DNA of 64,000 nucleotides from Paenibacillus sp. FSL R5-0766 (GTDB lineage Bacteria > Bacillota > Bacilli > Paenibacillales > Paenibacillaceae), in contig NZ_CP150227.1 in the NCBI RefSeq assembly GCF_037971845.1, positions 2,666,001 through 2,730,000 of the forward strand, written 5' to 3'. How positions within the stretch are numbered: the first letter of the stretch is position 1; every line of letters begins with the position of its first letter. Shown here piece by piece: positions 17,120-25,633 of this stretch. The notes below the pieces were generated by a model. That model saw only the letters and a list, made by a program, of their open reading frames with translations. It did not search any database and had not been told where the DNA came from. The translations under genes and the position numbers were made by a program.

Positions 17120-17995
17120 TTACATAGCCTGGCCGAGCCACTGTTGCACCTCTTCAATGAACCGGCGCGTAGCTGGCGATAGATTGCCCAAAGACGGACA
17201 GGCCATGCCAATCGTACGATAAGGATCACCAGAGAGTGGAACGAGCGCGAGTGAATCAGTATGATTTTGAAGTACCATTTCCGGAAGCAGGCTGATACCA
17301 AGACCATTACGGACCATCGCCATGATGGCTTGATCTTCTGCGACTTCATAGACAACATTGAGCTTGGCTGCATGCTGCCGGATCAGTCGTTCTATCTCGT
17401 TATCTCCGCCCCACTTGGGCAGAATAAAGGGTTGCTCCAGCAGAATATCAAACGAAACAGACTCCTCTGAGGCGAGAGGATGATCCAGAGGCAGGATGCA
17501 CATCATCCTGTCTTTTTGTAATGGGATCGTCTCAAAAGGTGATGAATCGCCAAGGGACAGAAATCCAAGATCGATGGCACCTCCAGCTAACCAGCCCTCA
17601 ATCTCAGCATAATCACCTTCCCACAGCTTAATCTCAATTCCGGGATGACGTAGACGAAATTGTTTCAGAATGCCCGGCAACCACTGTGTGGACACACTGG
17701 CGAAAGTACCAATACGCACGGTACCAATCTCCGCGCCGCGAATGAGGGAGATTTCCTGATTCATGAGTTCCGTCCAGCGCAGAATTTCACGGGTGTATCC
17801 CAGAATGCGTTCGCCTTCAGCGGTAACACGCACACCGGAGCGGCCGCGATGAAGCAGTGAAAAACCACATTCTGTCTCCAGACTTGCAATGGCATGGCTG
17901 ACTGCGGATTGGGTGATATTCAGCGCTTCAGCTGCTTTGGTGAGACTGCCATACTCTACAACGGTATTCAAAATTTCGTATTTGATCAGTGACAT
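17120..17995 (-). CDS. LysR-family transcriptional regulator
   Basis: A 291-residue LTTR. Winged HTH at the N-terminus (NTVVEYGSLTKAAEALNITQSAVSHAIASLE), then a periplasmic-binding-like effector domain from about residue 90 (IGTVRIGTFASVSTQWLPGIL ... NGLGISLLPEMVL). It is divergent from the EamA exporter gene at 18161, with a 165-bp AT-rich shared region; LysR regulators typically control the divergent neighbour and themselves. On the - strand GGAAGGA precedes the ATG. The effector is unknown. Confidence 0.92.
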   Translation of the reverse strand: MSLIKYEILNTVVEYGSLTKAAEALNITQSAVSHAIASLETECGFSLLHRGRSGVRVTAEGERILGYTREILRWTELMNQEISLIRGAEIGTVRIGTFASVSTQWLPGILKQFRLRHPGIEIKLWEGDYAEIEGWLAGGAIDLGFLSLGDSSPFETIPLQKDRMMCILPLDHPLASEESVSFDILLEQPFILPKWGGDNEIERLIRQHAAKLNVVYEVAEDQAIMAMVRNGLGISLLPEMVLQNHTDSLALVPLSGDPYRTIGMACPSLGNLSPATRRFIEEVQQWLGQAM

Positions 17996-18160
17996 GAATG
18001 GTCCCGTTCCTTCCCATTTTCAATACATGATTTTATTTCATATAATCTATTATAAATATTCATTTTTATAATGCAAAGAGATCGTTTATACTTGCCAAGG
18101 CGAGTTAGTTTGACGCACGATCACACAGATCAGAATACATAGAATGAAGGTTGAAGCAAG

Positions 18161-19108
18161 ATGAATGGTGTACAGGTTAATCAAGGTCAGGCAACAAGAA
18201 GAGCGGACATACAGATGCTGCTCGCAACGGTCATATGGGGATCATCCTATCTGTTTATGAAATCGGGCCTGGAGTCCATGCAAGAATTGAATCTGGTCGC
18301 ATTTCGTTTTGGAATTGCCTTTATTGCCGCAGGACTTCTTTTTCATCGGCGGTTGTTTAAGATGGATCGCAGAACACTTGTGGCAGGAGCGATTATGGGG
18401 ACAGCTTTATTCGCTGCATTTGTATTCATCACCTATGGTGTGCAACGAACAACGACATCGCAGGCGGGATTCCTGATAAGTTTGGCCGTTATTTTTGTAC
18501 CGATCCTAACGACCATCCAGCATCGTCGTATGCCAGACAAACGATTGACGCTCAGTATCCTGGTTGCAGTTACCGGGCTTGGCTTGTTGACGCTTCAACA
18601 TGAGCTTAGTCTGCACACGGGAGATATTCTCTGTATACTAGCAGCACTTGTGTATGCCATCTATATCATGATTGCTGGCAAGTTCACACCGAAGCATGAT
18701 CCATTAACATTAGGGACAGTTCAATTGGGTGTTGCGGCGGTGTGGGGAATTGCAGCTACATTTATGCTGGAGACGCCACGTATGCCCGATACGGCTGAAT
18801 CCTGGGCAGCCATTCTCGGGTTAGGTGTTTTGTGTAGTGGCTTGGGGTATATTCTGCAGACACTCGCGCAGCGTCATGCCTCTCCTACAAGAACAAGTCT
18901 GATTTTTTCACTCGAACCACTATTTGCAGCGGCCTTTGCATTTACCTTTCAAGGAGAGTCGCTAACGTTGCAAGGGTATGCAGGAGCAGCTTTGATGTTG
19001 GTCGGTGTTCTGATCACAGAGATCAAACTTCCACAGCCTATCTTCTGGCGCAGAAAACGCCCGGTTTTACAGTCGGAACTCGGCGATCAGGGAGCACCAA
19101 GTGTATAA
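18161..19108 (+). CDS. EamA/DMT-family transporter
   Basis: A 315-residue membrane protein with ten predicted membrane segments in two EamA halves (MLLATVIWGSSYLFMKSGL at the first; LGLGVLCSGLGYILQTLAQRHASPTRTSLIFSLEPLFAA in the second). The family exports amino acids, nucleotides or other metabolites across the cytoplasmic membrane. A basic C-terminal tail of about 30 residues (WRRKRP) is cytoplasmic. Probably controlled by the divergent LysR regulator. Confidence 0.9.
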   Translation: MNGVQVNQGQATRRADIQMLLATVIWGSSYLFMKSGLESMQELNLVAFRFGIAFIAAGLLFHRRLFKMDRRTLVAGAIMGTALFAAFVFITYGVQRTTTSQAGFLISLAVIFVPILTTIQHRRMPDKRLTLSILVAVTGLGLLTLQHELSLHTGDILCILAALVYAIYIMIAGKFTPKHDPLTLGTVQLGVAAVWGIAATFMLETPRMPDTAESWAAILGLGVLCSGLGYILQTLAQRHASPTRTSLIFSLEPLFAAAFAFTFQGESLTLQGYAGAALMLVGVLITEIKLPQPIFWRRKRPVLQSELGDQGAPSV

Positions 19109-19117
19109 TTGGAGGAC

Positions 19118-19166
19118 AAAGGGTTCTTTCGTCATCTTCTATGAAGGTGGGGAGAGGGCCTTTTTT
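19118..19166 (+). terminator. Possible terminator after the EamA gene
   Basis: An imperfect hairpin (AAAGGG... with ...GGCC) is followed by six T at 19161-19166. The stem is weak, but the position 10-60 bases after the stop fits. Confidence 0.45.
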
Positions 19167-19207
19167 GGTTATGTCGTACACCTTGTGAAACAGATAAACA
19201 TCTACCT

Positions 19208-19259
19208 AACAAAAACAAAATAACATAACCTTGTTTTGTTGATTTTTATTTTTTATGCT
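19208..19259 (+). promoter_or_regulatory. Promoter and candidate operator of the LacI regulator gene
   Basis: TTGTTT (19231-19236), a 17-bp spacer and TATGCT (19254-19259). Opposed AACAAAA (19208-19220) and TTGTTTTGTT (19231-19240) tracts overlap the -35. Similar AACAAAA/TTTTGTT blocks lie before the beta-mannosidase gene, so they may be operators for this LacI protein. Confidence 0.5.
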
Positions 19260-19296
19260 ACACTGAATGGAAAATTAGGAAAAACGGGTGAGTAGG

Positions 19297-20328
19297 ATGG
19301 CCAAAAGAGTAACGATGCAGCAAATTGCGGATGCTGCGGGGGTGTCCAAATTCGCAGTCTCCCGTGCGCTGACGGGCAAGCCTGGTGTGAGTGAGCATAC
19401 ACGCGAGATGATTGTCAGAACAGCGGGGCAGCTCGGATATTTCAGAACTGAGCCTAAGCGTTATCCGAGCGAGACACAGATATCAACGGAGATGAAGCCA
19501 GAAGCGGAGCGACAAGGCACGATATTGATTTTGTTTCCCAACATTCGTTCTCAGAATCGATCTTCCTTATACTGGGGTCCAGTGTTTGATGGCATTTCTG
19601 AGAGGCTGAATGAGAAGGGAATGGATATTCTAACGCTGACAGAACCCTCTTCAGATCGGATGTTCTCGGTCCTTAATCCCGACGCAATCAGCGGAGTCAT
19701 TACCGTGGGCACCATCTCGACATCGGTATTGCTGGAGATTTATAGGCTGCGTATTCCGCTTGTCATGGTGGATCATGAAGACCCTGCCATATACGCTGAC
19801 TCGGTTTTTACGGACAATATGAAATGTATGAAAGAACTGGTTCTGATGCTCGTTGGAAAAGGGTATAGAAAGTTCCAGTTTGCCGGGCAACTGCCCGATG
19901 CGGCAAGTTTTAGAGAACGCTGGCTTGGATATCGTACGGTGCTGGAAGAGAAGCAGTTGGAGGGGGAACAGCAAGAAGGGTTGCTGGGACCAGAGTATGA
20001 TGAGATCCGGAGATCCATTGCTGAAATGGAGCTGGAGGATATCCCTGAAGTATTCGTGTGTGCAAATGACCATACAGCTGTCATTGTCATTCAGGCACTC
20101 CAAAGTCGAGACATTCAGGTGCCTGAACGCTGTGCTGTAACCGGATTTGACAATACGCAGACGGATGAACCCATTCTTGCTTCGGTACATATTAACAAAG
20201 AGAATCTGGGAACAAGAGCAGTAGATCAGCTGTTGTGGCGGATCAAACATCTGGATGAACCTTATGAACGCAAGCTGATCTATTCCGAATTAATTATTCG
20301 TGATGAATATAACGCCAGTATAGAGTAA
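19297..20328 (+). CDS. LacI-family repressor, probable regulator of the beta-mannosidase gene
   Basis: A 343-residue repressor. LacI HTH and hinge at residues 1-55 (VTMQQIADAAGVSKFAVSRALTGKPGVSEHTREMI), followed by the periplasmic-binding-like core (ISGVITVGTIST, VPERCAVTGFDNTQTDEPILASVHINKENLG). The Ser after GV and the usual SRAL recognition helix are intact. Start ATG 19297 is chosen over an in-frame GTG at 19288; both have only fair SDs. The beta-mannosidase gene lies 247 bases downstream after a terminator, and both genes carry AACAAAA-type tracts upstream, so mannoside-responsive control is likely. Confidence 0.9.
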   Translation: MAKRVTMQQIADAAGVSKFAVSRALTGKPGVSEHTREMIVRTAGQLGYFRTEPKRYPSETQISTEMKPEAERQGTILILFPNIRSQNRSSLYWGPVFDGISERLNEKGMDILTLTEPSSDRMFSVLNPDAISGVITVGTISTSVLLEIYRLRIPLVMVDHEDPAIYADSVFTDNMKCMKELVLMLVGKGYRKFQFAGQLPDAASFRERWLGYRTVLEEKQLEGEQQEGLLGPEYDEIRRSIAEMELEDIPEVFVCANDHTAVIVIQALQSRDIQVPERCAVTGFDNTQTDEPILASVHINKENLGTRAVDQLLWRIKHLDEPYERKLIYSELIIRDEYNASIE

Positions 20329-20388
20329 TGTGATATAAAGTTGATGAACTATTCTAACAATGAACATACGTGTAGATGAAATCAGGTG

Positions 20389-20424
20389 AAAGACATGGAG
20401 AGGTTGGAGCTTCATGTCTTTTTG
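20389..20424 (+). terminator. Terminator of the LacI regulator gene
   Basis: A 9-bp perfect stem AAAGACATG/CATGTCTTT (20389-20397 with 20413-20421) ends in five T. Confidence 0.8.
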
Positions 20425-20464
20425 GTATGCAGAAACCATTTAACAAATTAAATTACAAAACAGA

Positions 20465-20543
20465 TTGACTATAAGAAGCATATCGTGTTAATTTTGTTTT
20501 GTAAGTTATTTGTTTTTATAATAACAAAACCTAACAAAATAAT
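20465..20543 (+). promoter_or_regulatory. Promoter region and candidate LacI operators of the beta-mannosidase gene
   Basis: TTGACT (20465-20470) is a good -35, but the -10 at 17 bp (TTAATT) is poor. Downstream lie TTTTGTTTTGT (20492-20502) and, facing it, AATAACAAAACC and TAACAAAATAA (20520-20543). The tracts match those before the LacI gene. Confidence 0.45.
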
Positions 20544-20575
20544 ATTTACCAACTCTAACAACAATGGAGGCTGTC

Positions 20576-23125
20576 ATGAGCACAATACAATCACATGTTT
20601 TTCAGAATTGGACGTTCAAGGCTTGCGAAGATCAAGAGTGGATGCCGGCTCAGGTGCCCGGCTGTGTGCATACAGATTTGCTGAAGCTGGGCAAGATTCC
20701 AGATCCTTTTTATGGAACAAACGAGAAGGAAGTACAATGGATTGATAAGATAGATTGGGAATATCAGACGGAATTTGACGTTCCCGAAACGTTGTTCTCG
20801 CAGGAACATCTGGAACTGGTGTTTGATGGTCTGGATACATATGCGGATGTGTATGTGAATGAGGTGCATGTGTTATCAGCAGATAATATGTTCCGAGTAT
20901 GGAAGGCAGATGTAAAGTCTGTATTGAAGGGGAAAGGCAACATTCTCCGAATACGTTTTCGGTCTCCAATTCAGGAAGACCTGCCTAAGCTGGAGAAGCT
21001 CGGATATGCATTACCGGCATCGAATGATCAGTCCGATGTTGGTGGACTTGGCGACAAGAGAGTAAGTATTTTTGCACGTAAAGCCCCGTATCACTATGGT
21101 TGGGACTGGGGTCCGCGTTTTGTAACCAGTGGGATCTGGCGTGAAGCACGTCTTGAAGGTTGGACACAGGTACGAATCAATGATGTGTATATCCAGCAAA
21201 ATGAAGTAAGCGCTACCTCAGCTTCATTAACTGCTGTTGTGGAAGTCGAGACATCACAAGCGGTAGATACGATTATTCGTATCGGCGCAGATGGACAAAG
21301 ATGGGAAAAATCCGTATCGCTACAACCCGGAACTCAGACTGTGGAGATTCCAGTCTCCATTGATGAACCGAAACTGTGGTGGAGCCGTGGGCTTGGTGAT
21401 CCGCATATGTACACCTTCCTTACCGAAGTGCTTCAAGGTGAGCGAGCTGTGGCTGAATCTACAGTGAAGACTGGGCTTCGTTCCATTCGCTTGGTACGTG
21501 ACAAAGATGAAGCAGGAGCATCCTTTTACTTTGAACTAAATGGTGTTGCGGTCTTTGCCAAAGGGGCCAATCACATTCCGAATGATAGCTTCATCACTGA
21601 AATTACTCATGAACGTTATCGTCATGAGATCGTATCCGCAGCCGAATCCAATATGAATATGTTGCGTGTGTGGGGTGGCGGAATCTATGAGCAGGATGTG
21701 TTCTACGAACTGTGTGATGAATACGGAATCCTGGTATGGCAAGACTTCATGTTTGCATGCAGCATGTATCCAGGAGATGAAGCGTTCCTGAACAGTGTGA
21801 GACATGAAGCCATTGATAATGTGAAACGTCTGCGCAATCATCCAAGTATTGCACTCTGGTGTGGGAACAACGAGATTGATTCGGCATGGGCTCACTATGT
21901 TGAAAATGGTGGCTGGGGTTGGAAAAAGGAATTTACTGCCGAGCAGCGTGAAAGCATCTGGGCCGATTACGAAGCCATCTTCCATGATCTGCTGCCAGAA
22001 GTGGTTGAAGCGTATGCTCCAGGTGTGGATTACTGGCCTTCTTCACCACTGGTATCACTGACAGGGGATGAGACGCAACATGCGCACCCGTCCACAGCCG
22101 AAGGGGATATCCACTACTGGGGCGTGTGGCACAATGTAGAACCATTCGAAAACTACAACGTGCATGTGGGTCGTTTCATGAGTGAATACGGATTCCAGTC
22201 TTTCCCGGAGTACAAGTCAGTACGCACTTACGCAGAAGAAGAGGATCTGGCTCTGGAATCGGAAGTCATGCTGGCTCATCAAAAGAATGGGGCAGGTAAT
22301 CGTCTGATCAAACAGTACATGGATATGTACATGCATGAATCGAAGGACTTCCCATCGTTCCTGTATATGAGCCAGGTGCTTCAAGCAGAAGCGATGAAGA
22401 CAGCCATTGAAGCGCACCGTCGCCGCAAACCATTCTGCATGGGCACACTTTACTGGCAAATGAATGACTGCTGGCCGGTGGCTTCATGGGCAGGTATGGA
22501 CTACCTTGGTCGTTGGAAAGCATTGCAATATTATGCGAAACGCAGCTTCAGCGATGTGTTGGTATCCGTAGATGGAACAAAAGAAGATACAACAGATATA
22601 TATATCATCTCGGATCAATTACAACCTGTAAAAGGGCAGTTACAGATTCGTTTGCTCGGGTTCGATGGAACGGTGCATCGTGATGAAACACATGACGTGA
22701 CCTTGGCACCTAATACAGGTGATCGAGTGCTGTCATTACGTAACACGGAATGGCTTGAAGGTCATGATACAGCTAACACGCTGCTGCGCCTGGATCTGAA
22801 ACAGGAAAGTGCGGCGAATATCGTACAGGAACACTATTTTGTACCGTCCAAAGACCTTGCTCTGCAGCCTGCAAACATCAATGTAAGCGGGGGAGCGGAT
22901 GAGAACGGCGTTCATCTGGTGCTGGAAAGTGATGTGCTTGCTAAACAGGTATGGCTATCTTCGGATGTGGAGGGTGTCTTCTCGGATAACTTCTTCGACC
23001 TGATTCCTGGCATTCCGGTGAAGGTGCACTTTACGTCCAGAGAGGGAATGCAGTCTAATGATGTGATATCAAATCCGGGACCGATCGAGGTTCGATCCAT
23101 GATTGATTTTATTCGTTTGACCTAG
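20576..23125 (+). CDS. Beta-mannosidase, glycoside hydrolase family 2
   Basis: An 849-residue cytoplasmic enzyme (no signal) that removes terminal beta-mannose from manno-oligosaccharides. The N-terminal jelly-roll begins VFQNWTFKACEDQEWMPAQVPGCVHTDLL, typical of GH2 beta-mannosidases, with YHYGWDWGPRFVTSGIWRE in the second block. The TIM barrel carries acid/base E433 in LWCGNNEID and nucleophile E537 in FMSEYGFQSFPEYKS; LRVWGGGIYEQDVFYELCDEYGILVWQDFMFAC is another hallmark. Length fits the family. ATG 20576 has TGGAGG 5 bases upstream. Control by the LacI repressor at 19297 is likely. Confidence 0.95.
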   Translation: MSTIQSHVFQNWTFKACEDQEWMPAQVPGCVHTDLLKLGKIPDPFYGTNEKEVQWIDKIDWEYQTEFDVPETLFSQEHLELVFDGLDTYADVYVNEVHVLSADNMFRVWKADVKSVLKGKGNILRIRFRSPIQEDLPKLEKLGYALPASNDQSDVGGLGDKRVSIFARKAPYHYGWDWGPRFVTSGIWREARLEGWTQVRINDVYIQQNEVSATSASLTAVVEVETSQAVDTIIRIGADGQRWEKSVSLQPGTQTVEIPVSIDEPKLWWSRGLGDPHMYTFLTEVLQGERAVAESTVKTGLRSIRLVRDKDEAGASFYFELNGVAVFAKGANHIPNDSFITEITHERYRHEIVSAAESNMNMLRVWGGGIYEQDVFYELCDEYGILVWQDFMFACSMYPGDEAFLNSVRHEAIDNVKRLRNHPSIALWCGNNEIDSAWAHYVENGGWGWKKEFTAEQRESIWADYEAIFHDLLPEVVEAYAPGVDYWPSSPLVSLTGDETQHAHPSTAEGDIHYWGVWHNVEPFENYNVHVGRFMSEYGFQSFPEYKSVRTYAEEEDLALESEVMLAHQKNGAGNRLIKQYMDMYMHESKDFPSFLYMSQVLQAEAMKTAIEAHRRRKPFCMGTLYWQMNDCWPVASWAGMDYLGRWKALQYYAKRSFSDVLVSVDGTKEDTTDIYIISDQLQPVKGQLQIRLLGFDGTVHRDETHDVTLAPNTGDRVLSLRNTEWLEGHDTANTLLRLDLKQESAANIVQEHYFVPSKDLALQPANINVSGGADENGVHLVLESDVLAKQVWLSSDVEGVFSDNFFDLIPGIPVKVHFTSREGMQSNDVISNPGPIEVRSMIDFIRLT

Positions 23126-23130
23126 AAGAC

Positions 23131-23172
23131 ACGGTTGGAGTCTCTCGTAAGAGAGATTTCAACCGTTTTTTT
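23131..23172 (+). terminator. Terminator of the beta-mannosidase gene
   Basis: Arms ACGGTT (23131-23136) and AACCGT (23161-23166), with an inner CTCTC/GAGAG stem, are followed by seven T. Confidence 0.9.
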
Positions 23173-23197
23173 ATTGAAACCTGACCCCATTTATATA

Positions 23198-23236
23198 TCG
23201 TAATGGTTTCGTAATACTTCGCTTAGAGAATCGTAA
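23198..23236 (+). promoter_or_regulatory. Helically phased direct repeats TCGTAA, candidate response-regulator site
   Basis: TCGTAA occurs at 23198, 23209 and 23231, i.e. at spacings of 11 and 22 bases, with a degenerate unit at 23220. Direct repeats phased by one helical turn are the usual binding pattern of OmpR-family regulators. They lie 56-94 bases before the start of the Met-rich gene, first in an operon encoding such a regulator. Confidence 0.6.
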
Positions 23237-23291
23237 GCTGTCTTGCTTATTGTAATCCATGTAAGAAATAAACCAATGGAGAGTGATAAGA

Positions 23292-23771
23292 ATGATGAAA
23301 ACAAATAAGAGCAAAAAAGTGATGGTAGCAGCGGTATTGATGATGTCTATGGCCTTTTCTGGATTGGCAAGTGCTGCAGATATGAAAACGATTAAAAAGG
23401 ATGGCATGGAGCTTGTTCAATTGAGACAGGCGGCGAAAATGTATGATTACAGCATTATGTGGGACAGCAAGGATAGATCTGTAACTTTGATGTATATGGG
23501 CCAAATGGATGACATGAAGATGAAAGACGACAACATGATGGAAGATGACATGAAGATGAAAGACGATAAGATGATGAAAGACGACATGATGATGGAAGAA
23601 ACGATGATGCCTGCGGGGAAAACGATTAAATTGTGGATTGGATCGAAAAAAATCATGGTAGACGGTATGCAAGTCAACTTGAAATCGATGCCTGTCATCC
23701 ATGAAGGGAATTCGTATGCGGCTGAGTCTGTAATTAAACAATACATGATGCCCGCCATGGGAATGAAGTAA
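23292..23771 (+). CDS. Secreted Met-rich protein built on a copper amine oxidase N-terminal-like domain
   Basis: A 159-residue precursor with signal peptide 1-28 (cut after ASA). Of about 131 mature residues 27 are Met. The two halves resemble the stalk domain Cu_amine_oxidN1 (MELVQLRQAAKMYDYSIMWDSKDRSVTL and KTIKLWIGSKKIMVDG...PVIHEGNSYAAESVI), interrupted at residues 67-106 by a Met/Asp/Lys insert with two 12-residue repeats beginning DDMKMKDD. Met clusters can bind Cu(I) or absorb oxidants such as hypochlorite. Being first in an operon ending with a surface MsrAB, I infer it is a sacrificial or sensory MsrAB substrate; copper binding is the alternative. ATG 23292 follows GGAGAG; 23295 is equally possible. 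Confidence 0.8.
   Translation: MMKTNKSKKVMVAAVLMMSMAFSGLASAADMKTIKKDGMELVQLRQAAKMYDYSIMWDSKDRSVTLMYMGQMDDMKMKDDNMMEDDMKMKDDKMMKDDMMMEETMMPAGKTIKLWIGSKKIMVDGMQVNLKSMPVIHEGNSYAAESVIKQYMMPAMGMK
23508..23597 (+). repeat. In-frame 36-bp tandem repeat encoding the Met-rich block
   Basis: Two full 36-bp units (23508-23543, 23544-23579) and half of a third (23580-23597) encode DDMKMKDDNMME, DDMKMKDDKMMK and DDMMME. The unit is a multiple of three, so copy-number change would alter Met content without breaking the frame. Confidence 0.85.
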
Positions 23772-23833
23772 TTTAAGGGCTAAGCATCGCCATCACCATA
23801 TGATATGATTGGCTCAAATGTATTTTCTGGAAT

Positions 23834-24553
23834 ATGGGGTGGGTTCGTTTGAATGAATGTGTACTGGTTGCTGATGATGATACCAATATTACGGACGTTT
23901 GTCGCAGGTATCTGGAACGGGAAGGTTATCTTGTCGTGACGGCCAAGGACGGTTTGGAGGCTATTGAGCTGTGGCACAGTCAAACACCAAGCTTGATTGT
24001 GCTCGACCTGATGATGCCACATAAGAATGGCTGGGAAGTTTGCAACGAGATTCGGCAAACTGAGGATGTGCCCATTGTAATGCTGACGGCCCGGGGTGAG
24101 GAACAGGACCGTCTGATGGGACTGACGATGGGGGCGGATGATTATCTGACCAAACCATTCAGTCCGAGAGAACTTGTTTTGCGTGTAAAGGCAATCCTGC
24201 GGAGAATGCGAACTGCGCAGGCATCACCTGTTACAACTTCTGAATATACGATCAATTATGAAGGGCTTACCATTGATTTTACCAAGCGTGAAGTGCACAT
24301 CAGCGGGCAGGCCATTGAATTGACCGTTACAGAGTTTGAGATGTTGTATTTGCTGGCAAGTCACCCGGGTCAGGTGTTCTCCCGTAATCAGATGTTAAGC
24401 AAGATTTGGGATTTTAGCTATGAGGGAGATACAACAACGGTGACTGTACATGTTCGGAGATTACGAGAGAAGATCGAACAGAATCCTTCTGATCCAAAAT
24501 ATATTAAAACAGTTTGGGGTATAGGCTACAAGTTTGCGGGTGGCAGTTCATGA
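23834..24553 (+). CDS. OmpR-family response regulator
   Basis: A 239-residue regulator. REC domain with VADDD, phospho-acceptor D58 in LIVLDLMMP, T in VMLTARGEE and K in YLTKPFSPRELVLRV; then a winged-helix DNA-binding domain from about 140 (IELTVTEFEMLYLLASHPGQVFSRNQML, TVTVHVRRLREKIE, IKTVWGIGYKF). ATG 23834 has no clear SD; a TTG at 23849 behind GGGGTGGG is an alternative start. The gene is 62 bases after the Met-rich gene and overlaps the kinase gene by ATGA. Likely target: the phased TCGTAA repeats at 23198, i.e. its own operon. Confidence 0.93.
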   Translation: MGWVRLNECVLVADDDTNITDVCRRYLEREGYLVVTAKDGLEAIELWHSQTPSLIVLDLMMPHKNGWEVCNEIRQTEDVPIVMLTARGEEQDRLMGLTMGADDYLTKPFSPRELVLRVKAILRRMRTAQASPVTTSEYTINYEGLTIDFTKREVHISGQAIELTVTEFEMLYLLASHPGQVFSRNQMLSKIWDFSYEGDTTTVTVHVRRLREKIEQNPSDPKYIKTVWGIGYKFAGGSS

Positions 24554-25590
24554 AACTTCGCACATACTTGGTGTTGTCCAGTCTCACAGGCATTGGCGTA
24601 TTATTAATTTGTTTGTTCATCAGTTATTCCAAAATGCTGCTTACGATCGAACAATTGTATTGGTTATCGGCTATAACGGCAGGGGTAGGCTTACTTTCGT
24701 TTATTCTTCAATATTTGCTGACTAAGCCATTAGAGAAATCAATTGCGCGAATTACACAGCAGACGATACGAATTGCCGAAGGGGATTTCCATACGGAAGT
24801 CCCTCTCATCGGTACGCAGGAATTTAGGCTCCTGGCACAGCAATTTAATGAAATGAGTTCCAAGCTGAAGGAAAGCTTTGATCATCTGCATCACTCAGAA
24901 ACCGCGAGACGAGAGTTGATCGCCAATGTTTCCCATGATTTACGGACTCCCTTGGCATCCATTCAGTCCTTCGTTGAAGCGTTGGAGGATGATGTCATTA
25001 AGGATAAAGAAACCTTTCAACGTTACCTGAACACAATACGACTTGAAACGATGCGTTTGGGAGGGCTTATTCAAGACTTGTTCGAATTATCCAGCCTGGA
25101 AGCGCAAGGGGAGGTATTTGAGCCTCAACCTTGTCACGTCGATGAGTTGCTGCTCAGTACGTTGGAGAGTTTTTCGTTTCATCTCGCCGAGAAAACGCTG
25201 AACGTTGAAATCGATTTGCCCGATAAATTACCAGCCGCGGTCATGATGCCTGCACAAATGAAGCGGGTCCTTTCCAATTTGCTGCAAAATGCCATTCAAT
25301 ACTCTCCTATTGAAGGAAAAATCATTTTGGCTGCCGAAGAGAAGGGGCAGTTTATACGAATTTCAGTTACGGATGAAGGGGAAGGCATTGAAGCGGAGGA
25401 AACTTCGCGTATATTTGAACGTTTTTATCGAATTGACAAATCACGCAGCAAGAGCAATGGGGGGGCCGGGCTTGGCCTTGCCATCGCTCAATCAATTGTT
25501 GAACTCCATGGTGGCGAGATCGGGGTTCAGAGTACAAAAGGAGAAGGAAGCTGCTTCTGGTTCACACTTCCGATCTACGTCAGTCGTTAA
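24550..25590 (+). CDS. Sensor histidine kinase with almost no extracytoplasmic domain
   Basis: A 346-residue kinase. Two membrane segments (~5-25 and ~38-57) are joined by a loop of only about 12 residues, then HAMP (TKPLEKSIARITQQTIRIAEGDF), a DHp domain with H129 in ANVSHDLRTPLASIQ, and HATPase boxes NLLQNAIQYS, DEGEGI and GGAGLGLAIAQ. Kinases with such short loops often sense within the membrane or through a partner protein. ATGA overlap with the regulator gene. The next gene, ccdA, starts 43 bases on, so kinase, regulator and thiol-relay genes are probably one transcript. Confidence 0.93.
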   Translation: MKLRTYLVLSSLTGIGVLLICLFISYSKMLLTIEQLYWLSAITAGVGLLSFILQYLLTKPLEKSIARITQQTIRIAEGDFHTEVPLIGTQEFRLLAQQFNEMSSKLKESFDHLHHSETARRELIANVSHDLRTPLASIQSFVEALEDDVIKDKETFQRYLNTIRLETMRLGGLIQDLFELSSLEAQGEVFEPQPCHVDELLLSTLESFSFHLAEKTLNVEIDLPDKLPAAVMMPAQMKRVLSNLLQNAIQYSPIEGKIILAAEEKGQFIRISVTDEGEGIEAEETSRIFERFYRIDKSRSKSNGGAGLGLAIAQSIVELHGGEIGVQSTKGEGSCFWFTLPIYVSR

Positions 25591-25633
25591 CCTAGGTTAA
25601 TCAAGCGCAGTATTTATTCAGGTGGTGAATGAC

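Noticed and set aside
23508..23597. Possible CRISPR-like or regulatory repeat
   Set aside because: The units are contiguous, in frame and protein-coding; there are no spacers.
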